From Candidatus Peribacteria bacterium (GTDB taxonomy: Bacteria > Patescibacteriota > Gracilibacteria > UBA1369 > LOWO2-01-FULL-3), in the NCBI GenBank assembly GCA_943356465.1, contig CALREX010000002.1:139012-203011 (forward strand): DNA of 64,000 nucleotides, given 5' to 3'. The position numbers were made by a program, and so were the translations under genes. Shown one piece after another: positions 20,201-27,246 of the stretch (position 1 is the stretch's first letter; the number at the start of each line of letters is the position of its first letter). The notes beneath the pieces were generated by a model. It saw only the letters and a program-made list of their open reading frames with translations. It was not told the origin of the DNA and searched no databases.

Positions 20201-23050
20201 GATCCTCTTAGAAGAGAGACAGGTTTTATTGGTAAAATGATTACAGCTAAAGTTGTTGGACTGGTTCTTAGAGTCTTTGAACCTGACGCAGCTATACCTC
20301 CTACAGAAAGACCTGCCGCAGTTGTAGAAGCGAAGCCCGGTGATTTTTCTGAAGGTGGAAGATTTAATCTTTCTAAAGATAGAGTTGCGAAAATGCCCGA
20401 GGTTTCTGAAAAAACCAAAGTTGCACTTATAAATTCCGGAGCTAAAAATGCAGGAGAATCAATTAAAGATTTTAGTGAATTTGATTTTTCCGTTTCTCAA
20501 AATTCTATTTTTGAAGGAATGGCAAAAGCCGGAGTGGATATCAAAAATATAAATGAATTAAAAGCGGCTTACGCTGCTTTACCTGCATTCTTACAACCTT
20601 ACTATAGAATTTTTGGAGTAAACAGAGACGGACAGTTTGTTTCCAGCGTGGCTATTGACCAGAAATTTGGTAATGATTTTAAATCCGATGTTTTTCAACA
20701 TAATCTGGTGACTGCAGGATGGGGAGCTGATCTTGTTGGCTTTCTTACTACTTTTGGGTCTATGTTACCTGGTCCTCTTGGAACATTTTTTGAAAAAATT
20801 GATAAATTGCCTGATTGGACAAAAGATGCTTGGATGTCCATAGCATTCATTATGTTTGTATACTATATTTGGAAAGATAAAAAACTTGGATCATCTCAAT
20901 TTTTTAAATCTTTATGGGGGCCTGTTGCTTTGGCTGGGACATTAATTAATAAAGCCTTGGAGAAAGCCAAAGATGCAAAATCTCATGAGAAAGGTGAACA
21001 CAAGGAAGGCCATGGTGATAAAAAGGGTGAACATAAAGCAGAATATAAAGATGAAGCAATTAAGGGAACATTGGACAAAAAATTTGGAGCTCTTGAAGAT
21101 GAAAAAAATGTTGCAGCTCTTAATAAATTCATAGGCTCAATGCGTGCTCTTTTCAAACAGCACTTTGTATTTGAAGATACGGATGCTGCGCAAGAAAGAT
21201 TTGATGCACTTGTAAAATGGAAATTTTTACAACTGAAAAAAATAGAACTGCAGGCTAAATTAGAGAAGCTTAATAAAGATTTTGTTGCTTTAAATACTAA
21301 AATCGATGCTTTATCACGTAGTCTTGGACAAAATCCTGTATTTAGAAACAATGACTTGGATGATCCTGACGTTGTTGATGGTCTTATAACTTCTTTGGCG
21401 TCAAGGGAAGAGTTGTCTGCGGAGGAAGGTATTTTGTTAAAACGTTTAAAAGAATTGCGTCTTCTACGTGATGGGTTTACAAAAGAAGATGGGACAAAAG
21501 TCGAATCAGAGAAATCAAAGATTATTACACAGATTGGTACTACTCAAAAACCGGGAAAACTTGCAAAAGATATAAAGACTGTCGATTCAGCACTTAATGA
21601 ATTGCCATTCCTTTCACAGTTGTCAGGAATAAGTAAAGTTTTGAATTTGGAAGGTGCTCAGAAAAAGATGATTGAAATATTTAAAGGTGAAGGTTTCTTT
21701 GAAGGAGAAGATGCTAAAGCTGTTAAAGAAATAGTTGAAAAATGGTTGCAGTCTATAAATGGATCTTTGCTAAGACATTCACCAGAAAGATATGGCAAGG
21801 CCATAAGAACTGCTGAAGAAAAATTGAGATTGATGCAAAAAGATCCTCGATATAAGAGGGTAAAGGCGGAGGAAGAAATTGATAGAATTATGCATGAAAG
21901 AGGACATACCAGTCCTGAATATTTAAAAGATGCGTTGGAAGATAATATTTCAAATGCTGAAAGTGAAATTGGTAATACACAAAGTCGTAGCCGAACTGAG
22001 TATGAAAATGCAAGAAGGATTCTTGATAAAAGCGAAAGTAAAGTTACTGCTGTAAATATTGATAAGGCTGACAGGCTGAAAACAAAATATGAGTTTGATA
22101 GACAGCTCGTTAATGATGTTGATGAATATAATAGAGCGAATCGTTTGATAGAGGAATATGAAAAGTATAAAGCTATATCTGTAGACAAAAATGCCAGTGA
22201 TGCCGATAAAGCTGAGGCTAGACGTATTATGGGTGAAATTGGTCATCATAATTATGATGACGCCTTAAGGTTTGTTGAAAAATATGAAACTGCTCAAGAT
22301 TTTATTAAAGATCAGAAAAAAGCTTATCTAGCAGCCCTTGCCTTGTTAAGACTTCTTACTAGAGTAAGAAATGCTAGGGATATTGTACGTGATTTTGAAA
22401 AAATAAAAGAATTGGAAGAGGTTATTGCAAAGGCAAGAAGAATATTAAAACTTCTGGATGATTTGAGCGTCGATGACGGAAATGGAGGTAGAAAACTTGA
22501 AGGTATTAAGCCTGGAGATGAAGAATTTAAAAAAGAATATGATCATTTGCACGATGAAATTGAGGGGATGAAAAATGATAAATTGATTGCCCCTGATTTG
22601 TGGATTAATAATCCAAGAACAAACTGGCATGTAAAACTTTTGCTTTTGTTAACGCTTCTTGGCGGAACAGCTGTTTTTGGAGGATATGAGGTTGTCAAAC
22701 ACTGGCCTTCTGGAGACAAGAATGGAGAAGGTGGTGAAAAACCTGATGTTCCTCCTAAACCAAGCACTACAACTGGCACCGGTGGCGAAAGTATTCCTGT
22801 CAAGGAAGGTGGTGGTGCGGCCGACGAACAATCTGCAAAAGATGCAGCAGATCAAGCAAAAAGCCGACCTAAAATTGACCCACGTGAAACACCTCCAGAT
22901 AAAGGCTTGCGTCAACCACAAGTTCCCGTTAGACCAGTGGCTCCAACTCCTGCACCGGAGGAAGCCCCAGAGGCAGCACCTGCACCAGCTCAATCTGAAG
23001 GAATGCCCCCTTCAATGAAAAAATATAAAGGAAAAATCTTGAACCCTTAA
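17240..23050 (+). CDS. Giant unknown protein (1936 aa) with membrane segments and Pro-rich tail
   Basis: No homologous family was recognised. The protein is mostly helical and charged. Hydrophobic spans are visible near residues 590-620 (REIAIMALSFGAAWAVS), around 1165-1215 (WMSIAFIMFVYYIW) and near 1800-1815 (KLLLLLTLLGGTAVFGG). After the second comes a His/Lys/Glu-rich stretch (KSHEKGEHKEGHGDKKGEH), then a long coiled-coil region (about 1300-1780). After the last hydrophobic span, a Pro/Ala-rich tail of about 120 residues resembles a wall-spanning linker. The layout suggests an envelope protein with an external C terminus. It is the centre of the 12-24 kb block. Confidence 0.8.
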   Translation: MPNQEQLRPQEGNDASNVKLEKAIDAYTTLIAKAEEDPNQKTEQQLHDLMNAANNVFRSNPGKWPVGLVENTYTLIKKVGIIAAGYDEATGVKFVRLSAAILLNHLPINDENKPLVHILLYDKTNFNFVREIKYEWLGAKGMAKLEKIGVKLYELAGTLSEGRFSNSFAGLTESGFDAYTDEILGIDPKSEDRTTDARSKILLGLIQYFHSGLIRNPNVSIENKKKVLEFNKIVLDKVPGLFADKRVALAEGVGIGLKDVKGKKRKVLDTRLASERLSQKEHEYVSVESLTPDDVVVFDYKESDEKVLAMPEIMKVQLNSIALIGDLATGYWNHEGGEKGLEQGQFAIQALDNVQKDLVNYYRDPKYDGKTPFKLSERLKAAMSIKAFGEIKNLAYSSRISDVPYRSALLNLVDGKPLADMDEVKKAGLAVAWLQRNKFDDFMSARGLMAKLLHKDVMMARENLPEDVQKKLYGDAYTDASRFMRNLLANGDHMNTFRANFPVVFKNEFGRSPTDAEIDDGAKKHLSALFESQHMFLYDAYLTWAALSRQYIDSSKMAGVDKDIYAEFCKSVDPDGGSFRLDDRAKVTLVPIMREIAIMALSFGAAWAVSAAARGAIGLVRGASLFQKTTTMAKLAKYSAEAAMFTGKVAAEAGAFYDTDAVLHGRETIIGTALEGEGWKASKMLAADMPMFAGLNIVGGLLKFLKMGAEGKVLMKYAAKNTQHAKAIEGIFALAKKSPMKAIEAMKSLIQNGGKLAKGGVLPSEVLESFGRTIQEIELITEQYRGIIEKITDPRIRDIVGKLVIELNFDAAAIVIGEYAKENIRSEDRPKVEATLLNRYKNAYLTAGVFKAVFGGLGKLAEKLPDAVERALPKAMRERIFKSYQNSKGEFIGRDGLVQMLTEGLEGEGFESAIAKIEDANILILTVEDVLLVTSKLTDGKAKKFLQTCKRMMNQAERQLVVDEVKAMQKAPVLPEGFAGGRSEMPMDPLRRETGFIGKMITAKVVGLVLRVFEPDAAIPPTERPAAVVEAKPGDFSEGGRFNLSKDRVAKMPEVSEKTKVALINSGAKNAGESIKDFSEFDFSVSQNSIFEGMAKAGVDIKNINELKAAYAALPAFLQPYYRIFGVNRDGQFVSSVAIDQKFGNDFKSDVFQHNLVTAGWGADLVGFLTTFGSMLPGPLGTFFEKIDKLPDWTKDAWMSIAFIMFVYYIWKDKKLGSSQFFKSLWGPVALAGTLINKALEKAKDAKSHEKGEHKEGHGDKKGEHKAEYKDEAIKGTLDKKFGALEDEKNVAALNKFIGSMRALFKQHFVFEDTDAAQERFDALVKWKFLQLKKIELQAKLEKLNKDFVALNTKIDALSRSLGQNPVFRNNDLDDPDVVDGLITSLASREELSAEEGILLKRLKELRLLRDGFTKEDGTKVESEKSKIITQIGTTQKPGKLAKDIKTVDSALNELPFLSQLSGISKVLNLEGAQKKMIEIFKGEGFFEGEDAKAVKEIVEKWLQSINGSLLRHSPERYGKAIRTAEEKLRLMQKDPRYKRVKAEEEIDRIMHERGHTSPEYLKDALEDNISNAESEIGNTQSRSRTEYENARRILDKSESKVTAVNIDKADRLKTKYEFDRQLVNDVDEYNRANRLIEEYEKYKAISVDKNASDADKAEARRIMGEIGHHNYDDALRFVEKYETAQDFIKDQKKAYLAALALLRLLTRVRNARDIVRDFEKIKELEEVIAKARRILKLLDDLSVDDGNGGRKLEGIKPGDEEFKKEYDHLHDEIEGMKNDKLIAPDLWINNPRTNWHVKLLLLLTLLGGTAVFGGYEVVKHWPSGDKNGEGGEKPDVPPKPSTTTGTGGESIPVKEGGGAADEQSAKDAADQAKSRPKIDPRETPPDKGLRQPQVPVRPVAPTPAPEEAPEAAPAPAQSEGMPPSMKKYKGKILNP

Positions 23051-23055
23051 ATCCT

Positions 23056-24051
23056 ATGTTCGGACTAGATACAATCAAAGAAGCTGTAGGTAATCCAATT
23101 GATTTTATTGGAAAAAGTTGGTCTTCTTTGAAGGAGGCTTGGAACTGTGCAAAAGATGCTGATGACAAAGGATTTTTTGAGAAATTTGGGATATTTTTTA
23201 GTAAATTTGCAGAAGAATTTGATAAACTCGGAAAAGAAAAAGAGGATATAACCAAAGAAGCTCAAGCAGCCGCAAGTAAGACCGCTGAACAGGCTACTGC
23301 GGATGCGACTGCTACAGTAAAACTCGACGAATCAAAGGTTGAAAAAGCCGATGCGGATCTATACAAAGAAGCGCTTACTTCCGGAGTCGCATCTATGAAA
23401 TCTTTAAGTCCGGAACAACAGGCTTTTGCCAGCAAAGGCTTGGATAAGCTAAAAAAAGCTGCAAAAATAACTGATAAAGCCGAACTGGAAAAACTCGATC
23501 ACTTAAATCTTGATGAATTCAAGGCCGTTGCTGCGACCGGACTTTCTACTCTAAAAGCTTTGAAAACAAAATTTCCTGATAAGAAAAAACTTGCGGACGC
23601 ACTTGCACAAATTTCAAAAGCGTCTGACAGTTCTGAATATCCCATTGTGGGAATTTTGAAAACTGCTGTTTTGAAGGTTTTGAAGCCGGATATCGGTGCG
23701 ACTGATCTGCTTCCTTTTTCTGATTTTTCAAAGATGCTTGGTGGATTTGGAATAGGCCTTACAGATTTACCAGGTTTGAAAAGCGACATGGCTCTCCTAA
23801 AAGAACCGGACCTAACTATCGAAAACAAAACAAAAGTTGTTACAGCTTACAGAAAATATATTATTCCAAATACAAACGAAAGTGATGCCACTAAAGTTGT
23901 AGATTTTGTTCACGACATGGTTTTGAAAAAGCCTGAACAATTAACTATCGATCAATTAGCTGAAATTGTTTCACTTGTTGATGCGAAAGATCTTGATCAA
24001 ATAATCAGAATTTTTACCGGAAAAACTGAAAAAGCAGCAAATGTCGCTTGA
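23056..24051 (+). CDS. Unknown protein sharing the N-terminal domain of the wall hydrolases
   Basis: The 331-aa protein begins with a ~65-residue domain (SLKEAWNCAKDADDKGFFEKF, then a FAEEFDKLGKEKEDI helix). The same domain opens three peptidoglycan-hydrolase-like proteins at 51373, 52691 and 53531. It is followed by an Ala/Thr-rich linker and a helical C-terminal region (residues about 115-331) without recognised motifs. There is no signal peptide. Its presence ties the large-protein block to the distant hydrolases, perhaps as an adaptor or co-exported component. It ends with TGATG, overlapping the start of the next small gene. Confidence 0.8.
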   Translation: MFGLDTIKEAVGNPIDFIGKSWSSLKEAWNCAKDADDKGFFEKFGIFFSKFAEEFDKLGKEKEDITKEAQAAASKTAEQATADATATVKLDESKVEKADADLYKEALTSGVASMKSLSPEQQAFASKGLDKLKKAAKITDKAELEKLDHLNLDEFKAVAATGLSTLKALKTKFPDKKKLADALAQISKASDSSEYPIVGILKTAVLKVLKPDIGATDLLPFSDFSKMLGGFGIGLTDLPGLKSDMALLKEPDLTIENKTKVVTAYRKYIIPNTNESDATKVVDFVHDMVLKKPEQLTIDQLAEIVSLVDAKDLDQIIRIFTGKTEKAANVA

Positions 24052-24329
24052 TGGTAATCACTCCCCCACTACTTATGACAATCACAGACAAAAAAAATCG
24101 AATTGCCGGACTACTAAAAACTTCCACAATCGATCAGCATACAAAAACCATGGTTGAGACGCTTTTGCCTGTTATGGAAGAAGCTCAATTAGATGCGCTT
24201 TTTGACACATTTATGGAGGAAAAAACTGCACTAGAAAAAAACGAAGAGAAAAGACAAAGAGTGGAACTAAAATACAAAGTGATGGCGGAGAAATTGGCGC
24301 AGATAGAGATCAATAAGTACAAAAAATAA
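24051..24329 (+). CDS. Small helical protein, last gene of the block
   Basis: A 92-aa protein started at ATG 24051, which overlaps the previous stop as TGATG (the track starts one codon earlier at TTG). The sequence is helical and charged, with ITDKKNRIAGLLKTSTID near the start and a C-terminal coiled coil (FMEEKTALEKNEEKRQR). No family was recognised. Tight coupling suggests that it works with the 331-aa protein. Confidence 0.7.
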   Translation: MVITPPLLMTITDKKNRIAGLLKTSTIDQHTKTMVETLLPVMEEAQLDALFDTFMEEKTALEKNEEKRQRVELKYKVMAEKLAQIEINKYKK

Positions 24330-24336
24330 AAATCTC

Positions 24337-24364
24337 TTGCGTTTTTAAAAATAGTACGTATACT
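24337..24364 (+). promoter_or_regulatory. Strong sigma-70-like promoter of the small-RNA candidate
   Basis: TTGCGT (24337-24342) and TATACT (24359-24364) are spaced by 16 bp. It lies directly after the last gene of the large-protein block and no ORF follows before the terminator at 24453. Confidence 0.6.
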
Positions 24365-24370
24365 TTACTT

Positions 24371-24490
24371 GCTTGAGTTGCTTCGGCAATTCATTTAATA
24401 GGTTAGGATATTAAGGCTTTTCTAGGGCGTTGGTACTCCTGAGTCTGTTAAGAAACTCTTCCCCAAGTGGGAAGAGTTTTTCTTTTTTCT
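24371..24490 (+). ncRNA. Candidate structured small RNA (about 110-120 nt)
   Basis: Between a good promoter and a strong terminator there is a ~115-nt stretch with no usable ORF. It starts with a seven-pair hairpin closed by a UUCG tetraloop (GAGTTGC TTCG GCAATTC), followed by a second hairpin with perfect TTAATA/TATTAA arms around the loop GGTTAGGA, a G/T-rich single-stranded-looking segment (GGGCGTTGGTACTCC), and then the terminator stem. It does not resemble 6S, tmRNA, RNase P or SRP RNA as I know them. It lies immediately upstream of tRNA-His. The transcript end points are estimates. Confidence 0.55.
24453..24490 (+). terminator. Rho-independent terminator
   Basis: A perfect 11-bp stem AAACTCTTCCC/GGGAAGAGTTT around a five-base loop is followed by a T-rich tract (TTCTTTTTT). 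It ends the small-RNA candidate and perhaps transcripts from the upstream block. Confidence 0.85.
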
Positions 24491-24540
24491 TGTGTTTTTC
24501 ACCTGCACTGTTTAAGATTGTTCCGTTAAAAACCGCACGT

Positions 24541-24618
24541 GGTGAGTTTAGCTCAGTTGGTTAGAGCATTAGGTTGTGGTCCTAAGGGTCATGGGTTCGA
24601 ATCCCATAACTCACCCCA
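24541..24618 (+). tRNA. tRNA-His (GTG anticodon)
   Basis: The cloverleaf is complete: acceptor GTGAGTT/AACTCAC, D-arm with GCTCAGTTGGTTAGAGC, anticodon loop with TTGTGGT (anticodon GTG) and T-arm GGGTTCGAATCCC. The encoded G at 24541 can pair with the discriminator C, giving the extra G-1:C73 pair that marks tRNA-His. The CCA end is encoded. Its 3' end is the attachment site of the 15.5-kb element that follows, and the recombinase gene reads into it on the opposite strand. Confidence 0.96.
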
Positions 24619-26178
24619 GAATTTCATTTTGTTGGCAAAACTGTACTTTGAGGCTTGTCCCTCAGGTTTTTTTGGTTCGAGCCGACTTTGAGCCTCAAAT
24701 TCGTTTAGTCTGAAGAAAGGTTGGTATATTTTTTGGTATTCAACTGTTAATTCCCTGTTTAACAGGCTAAAGTTCGAGCCGATAGATTGAATGATAAATC
24801 TTTTCTCTTCAATGTTGACTGTATCAAACTTTGATAACATCTCTCTTGAGAAGTCGAAGAACTCCTCGCAGTCACTTATCCATTTAACTTCCGTGCCACC
24901 GTGTGCCTGCATATTCTCTTCCAGTAAAATTATTTCTGCTGAGACTTTCTGCTTTTGATCCAAGTATTCGTCTTTCGTCAAAACGCTATCAGCACTCAAA
25001 TATTCCTCCAATAATCTGGCTTGTTTTTTCTTTAGTCTGTTTAGCTCCTGTTGTTCTTTCATCCTTGTCGATTCCTGTAGCTTTACCTCATCTTTGTAGA
25101 CCGATTTTAGCTGTTTGGAAGCCCATTCTATGAATGCATCTGGAATTTGTACTTTGCTCAAAGACTCATGCAATTGTTCTTCAAGTAATTCACTTCTTAT
25201 GTATTTCTGATTACAATTGGCTTTCTTTTTGGAGCATCTGTAATAGACGTGCCCCTTTTGTGTTTCTGCAGTTATCATAGATCCGCATTCTCCACACCTT
25301 ATGAGTCCTGTATATGGAAAACTATGCATTTGTTTTCTTGGCTTTGATCTATTGCTCATTGCCAATTGAATGTTTTTGAAGGTTTCTTGTGAAATTAGTG
25401 CCTCAAAATTTCCTTTATAAATTTTACCCTTACACCTTATGCATCCATAATAAACTGGGTTTGTAAGTATTTTTAAAAAGGTGCTTTTTTTGATATTTTT
25501 AAACCCTATTTCTTGAGCGTATTTCAATATTTCTTTGCCGTTCAGAGTCCCTTCAGCCACTTTTTCCAGCATGGTTTTGACTAATGGACCATCGATTGGG
25601 TCGATTTCTATTCTATTTAATGTTCGTCCTAATTGAGCGAGTAAATTTTGTTTTTCGTTGGAGAATCTTTTGCCGGCGATTCTTCCGTCCTTATCTATAT
25701 TTAGATAGCCGATAGGAGCTAAGCTTATCACTTCGCCTTTATCCAGCTTTGTTTGATTGTCTCTTTTTACAAATGTACTTGTATCGTCCGAGCTTTTCTT
25801 CGCCATCGCAAAATGTATCTGCATCATAAACTTATGATCTGGAATGTTTGTGTAGAGAGTTTCAGGAGTGATGATTTCCTTTAGTTTCCCTTCATCCATC
25901 ATGTAAATAACCCTGCCTCCATCGAAGCTATTTCTGGCTATTCTTGTAAGATGGTAAACAATGATTCCATCCGCTTTGCCGTCTTCTATTTTGGACAACA
26001 TCTCATTGAATTTTACACGTCCGGTCTTGTATGCAGTCTTTTCTTCTTTGTAGATTCCGACAACCTGCAGATTTTTTTTTACGGCCAACTCTTGCAGTAC
26101 TTTTATCTGTGATCCTATGCTTAGAATCTGGTGATCTTCTCTGTCCGATGATTTTCTTACATAGATGATGTATTTCAT
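24589..26178 (-). CDS. Large serine recombinase (integrase)
   Basis: This 529-aa recombinase should catalyse integration and, with a partner, excision of the element. The N-terminal resolvase domain contains the catalytic serine in RKSSDRED and the arginine-rich HLTRIARNSFDGG segment. A recombinase domain (about residues 150-255) follows, then a zinc ribbon (GLIRCGECGSMI and YYRCSKKKANC), a long coiled coil (about 350-420) and a C-terminal part. The last codons (FWGELWDSNP) are read from the opposite strand of the tRNA-His 3' end, so the C terminus depends on the integrated state: in a circular form it would read FWGELIDDVRTILLQLHYGNV. The start at 26178 fits the family N terminus (MKYIIYVRKSS). 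Confidence 0.93.
   Translation of the reverse strand: MKYIIYVRKSSDREDHQILSIGSQIKVLQELAVKKNLQVVGIYKEEKTAYKTGRVKFNEMLSKIEDGKADGIIVYHLTRIARNSFDGGRVIYMMDEGKLKEIITPETLYTNIPDHKFMMQIHFAMAKKSSDDTSTFVKRDNQTKLDKGEVISLAPIGYLNIDKDGRIAGKRFSNEKQNLLAQLGRTLNRIEIDPIDGPLVKTMLEKVAEGTLNGKEILKYAQEIGFKNIKKSTFLKILTNPVYYGCIRCKGKIYKGNFEALISQETFKNIQLAMSNRSKPRKQMHSFPYTGLIRCGECGSMITAETQKGHVYYRCSKKKANCNQKYIRSELLEEQLHESLSKVQIPDAFIEWASKQLKSVYKDEVKLQESTRMKEQQELNRLKKKQARLLEEYLSADSVLTKDEYLDQKQKVSAEIILLEENMQAHGGTEVKWISDCEEFFDFSREMLSKFDTVNIEEKRFIIQSIGSNFSLLNRELTVEYQKIYQPFFRLNEFEAQSRLEPKKPEGQASKYSFANKMKFWGELWDSNP
24607..24621. other. Left attachment site (attL core)
   Basis: The 15-bp sequence TAACTCACCCCAGAA forms the 3' end of tRNA-His plus three bases and recurs exactly at 40101-40115, the far end of the element. 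A third exact copy, in a tRNA-like mimic, lies at 40203-40217. Confidence 0.8.
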
Positions 26179-26223
26179 GTGCCTTAGATATTAGGTTTTG
26201 TTAGGTTATTTAAGATTATTCCC

Positions 26224-26346
26224 AAAAGGGACGACCGTGACTACCCAACTCGGATTTCTTACGAAGTCTTTTGTTGGCACAGTCGCCCCTCTCGAGGCAA
26301 CAAGCAATAACTTCGTAATATTTTTCCGATTTGTTGGGTAGTAGAT
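26224..26346. repeat. Nested inverted repeats, origin-like region of the element
   Basis: Between the recombinase and the zinc-ribbon gene lie three nested inverted repeats. The outermost pairs AGGGACGACCGTG with CACAGTCGCCCCT. A second pairs CTACCCAAC...ACGAAGT with ACTTCGT...GTTGGGTAG. An inner stem pairs TTTGTTG with CAACAAG. The whole stretch could fold into a large cruciform. No gene overlaps it except the very end of an ORF shadow. Similar structures are replication origins or transfer origins in plasmids; which applies here cannot be told from the sequence. Confidence 0.6.
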
Positions 26347-26364
26347 TCATTATAGTACTTGTGT

Positions 26365-26973
26365 TTATTTTCGCAATAAATTCATCTCTAATTCGGCTAT
26401 CACTCCGGTTGGAGGGATACGCTTTTCTAACCGTCTCAACCTTCTTACTTTTCGTGTGGGTCTACCTTTGTAGTGCCGCTTATGGATTGTTTTTCGCAGT
26501 TCGCATGCTTTTCTCTCGGAGTCTAATATTTTTCCGAAGTATTCAAACTTGCTTCTGCTATGCCTTTGGCTTTCATAGACAATGCTCATGCAATGACGGC
26601 ATCCAAAGTAGTCAGAACCTGCCTGATATAGTGTGTACACTGTTCTACCGCAATACCTTCCATTTTTGCATAAAGTACACTGGAAAGCCCACCTGGAACC
26701 TCCCAAATTACATGGAACTTTTACTAAAGGGAAAGAATAATCCATTTCTTTTTTTTCTCCGCCATATCTGCTTGTCGAATACTGAAAGCGTATGTTTGGA
26801 GAATTCATAAAGGAAGTGTCTACGGAAAAACTTATAGAAGCCTCGTGACCCCATCCGTTAGTCCACTTTATTCCTCCATACTTAAACCCACAAAAATAGT
26901 CATATTTTTTTAACCATTTAGTGTCAATACTGTAACCGTCATCCGATGAATTTTTTGTTGCGTACATCCCCAT
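26365..26973 (-). CDS. Zinc-ribbon protein of mobile elements, unknown function
   Basis: The 202-aa protein has an N-terminal mixed alpha/beta part (residues about 10-105), then a treble-clef or ribbon-like pair of cysteine sets: CTLCKNGRYCGR and GCRHC, followed by YESQR. The C-terminal part is strongly basic (KRHYKGRPTRKVRRLRRLEKR), suggesting nucleic-acid binding. I have seen this cysteine pattern in uncharacterised phage and plasmid proteins but know no function. It lies next to the palindromic region, so a role in replication or transfer is possible. Confidence 0.7.
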   Translation of the reverse strand: MGMYATKNSSDDGYSIDTKWLKKYDYFCGFKYGGIKWTNGWGHEASISFSVDTSFMNSPNIRFQYSTSRYGGEKKEMDYSFPLVKVPCNLGGSRWAFQCTLCKNGRYCGRTVYTLYQAGSDYFGCRHCMSIVYESQRHSRSKFEYFGKILDSERKACELRKTIHKRHYKGRPTRKVRRLRRLEKRIPPTGVIAELEMNLLRK

Positions 26974-27034
26974 AATTCAGAAATCGTTAAGGATAGGTAA
27001 AACTGTCATTTCGTAAGTGTATTATCGTTACGAA

Positions 27035-27214
27035 TTAGCCGTTATTGCTTGTCACTTTAGGAAGTAAATCTTCCCTTTTTAAGTCTTCAATTATGAGACT
27101 TCGTATGTACGCGGAGAAGTTCATGTACTCTCTTTTTGCCTTACTCTCAGCGAGCCCGACAAGCTCAAGAGGAAGGTATACTGACTTCAGTCGGAAATTC
27201 TTTGGGTCAAACAT
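27035..27214 (-). CDS. Ribbon-helix-helix (CopG/Arc-like) DNA-binding protein
   Basis: This 59-aa gene is not in the ORF track. Translation of the minus strand gives MFDPKNFRLKSVYLPLELVG, then a helix AESKAKREYMNFSAYIRSLI and a charged tail. A short beta strand (SVYLP) followed by two helices with the NFSAYIRSLI second helix is the usual ribbon-helix-helix layout of plasmid copy-number and partition repressors. It is 32 bp upstream, in transcription order downstream, of the primase gene's stop. A role as repressor of the replication genes is inferred. The plus-strand ORFs at 27045 and 27136 are shadows. Confidence 0.75.
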   Translation of the reverse strand: MFDPKNFRLKSVYLPLELVGLAESKAKREYMNFSAYIRSLIIEDLKREDLLPKVTSNNG

Positions 27215-27246
27215 ATTTTGTTTGGTTAAAAATTAATTTGTATAAA

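Noticed and set aside
26331-26810. Plus-strand ORF of 159 aa in the element
   Set aside because: Antisense to the zinc-ribbon gene, with a composition typical of a shadow.
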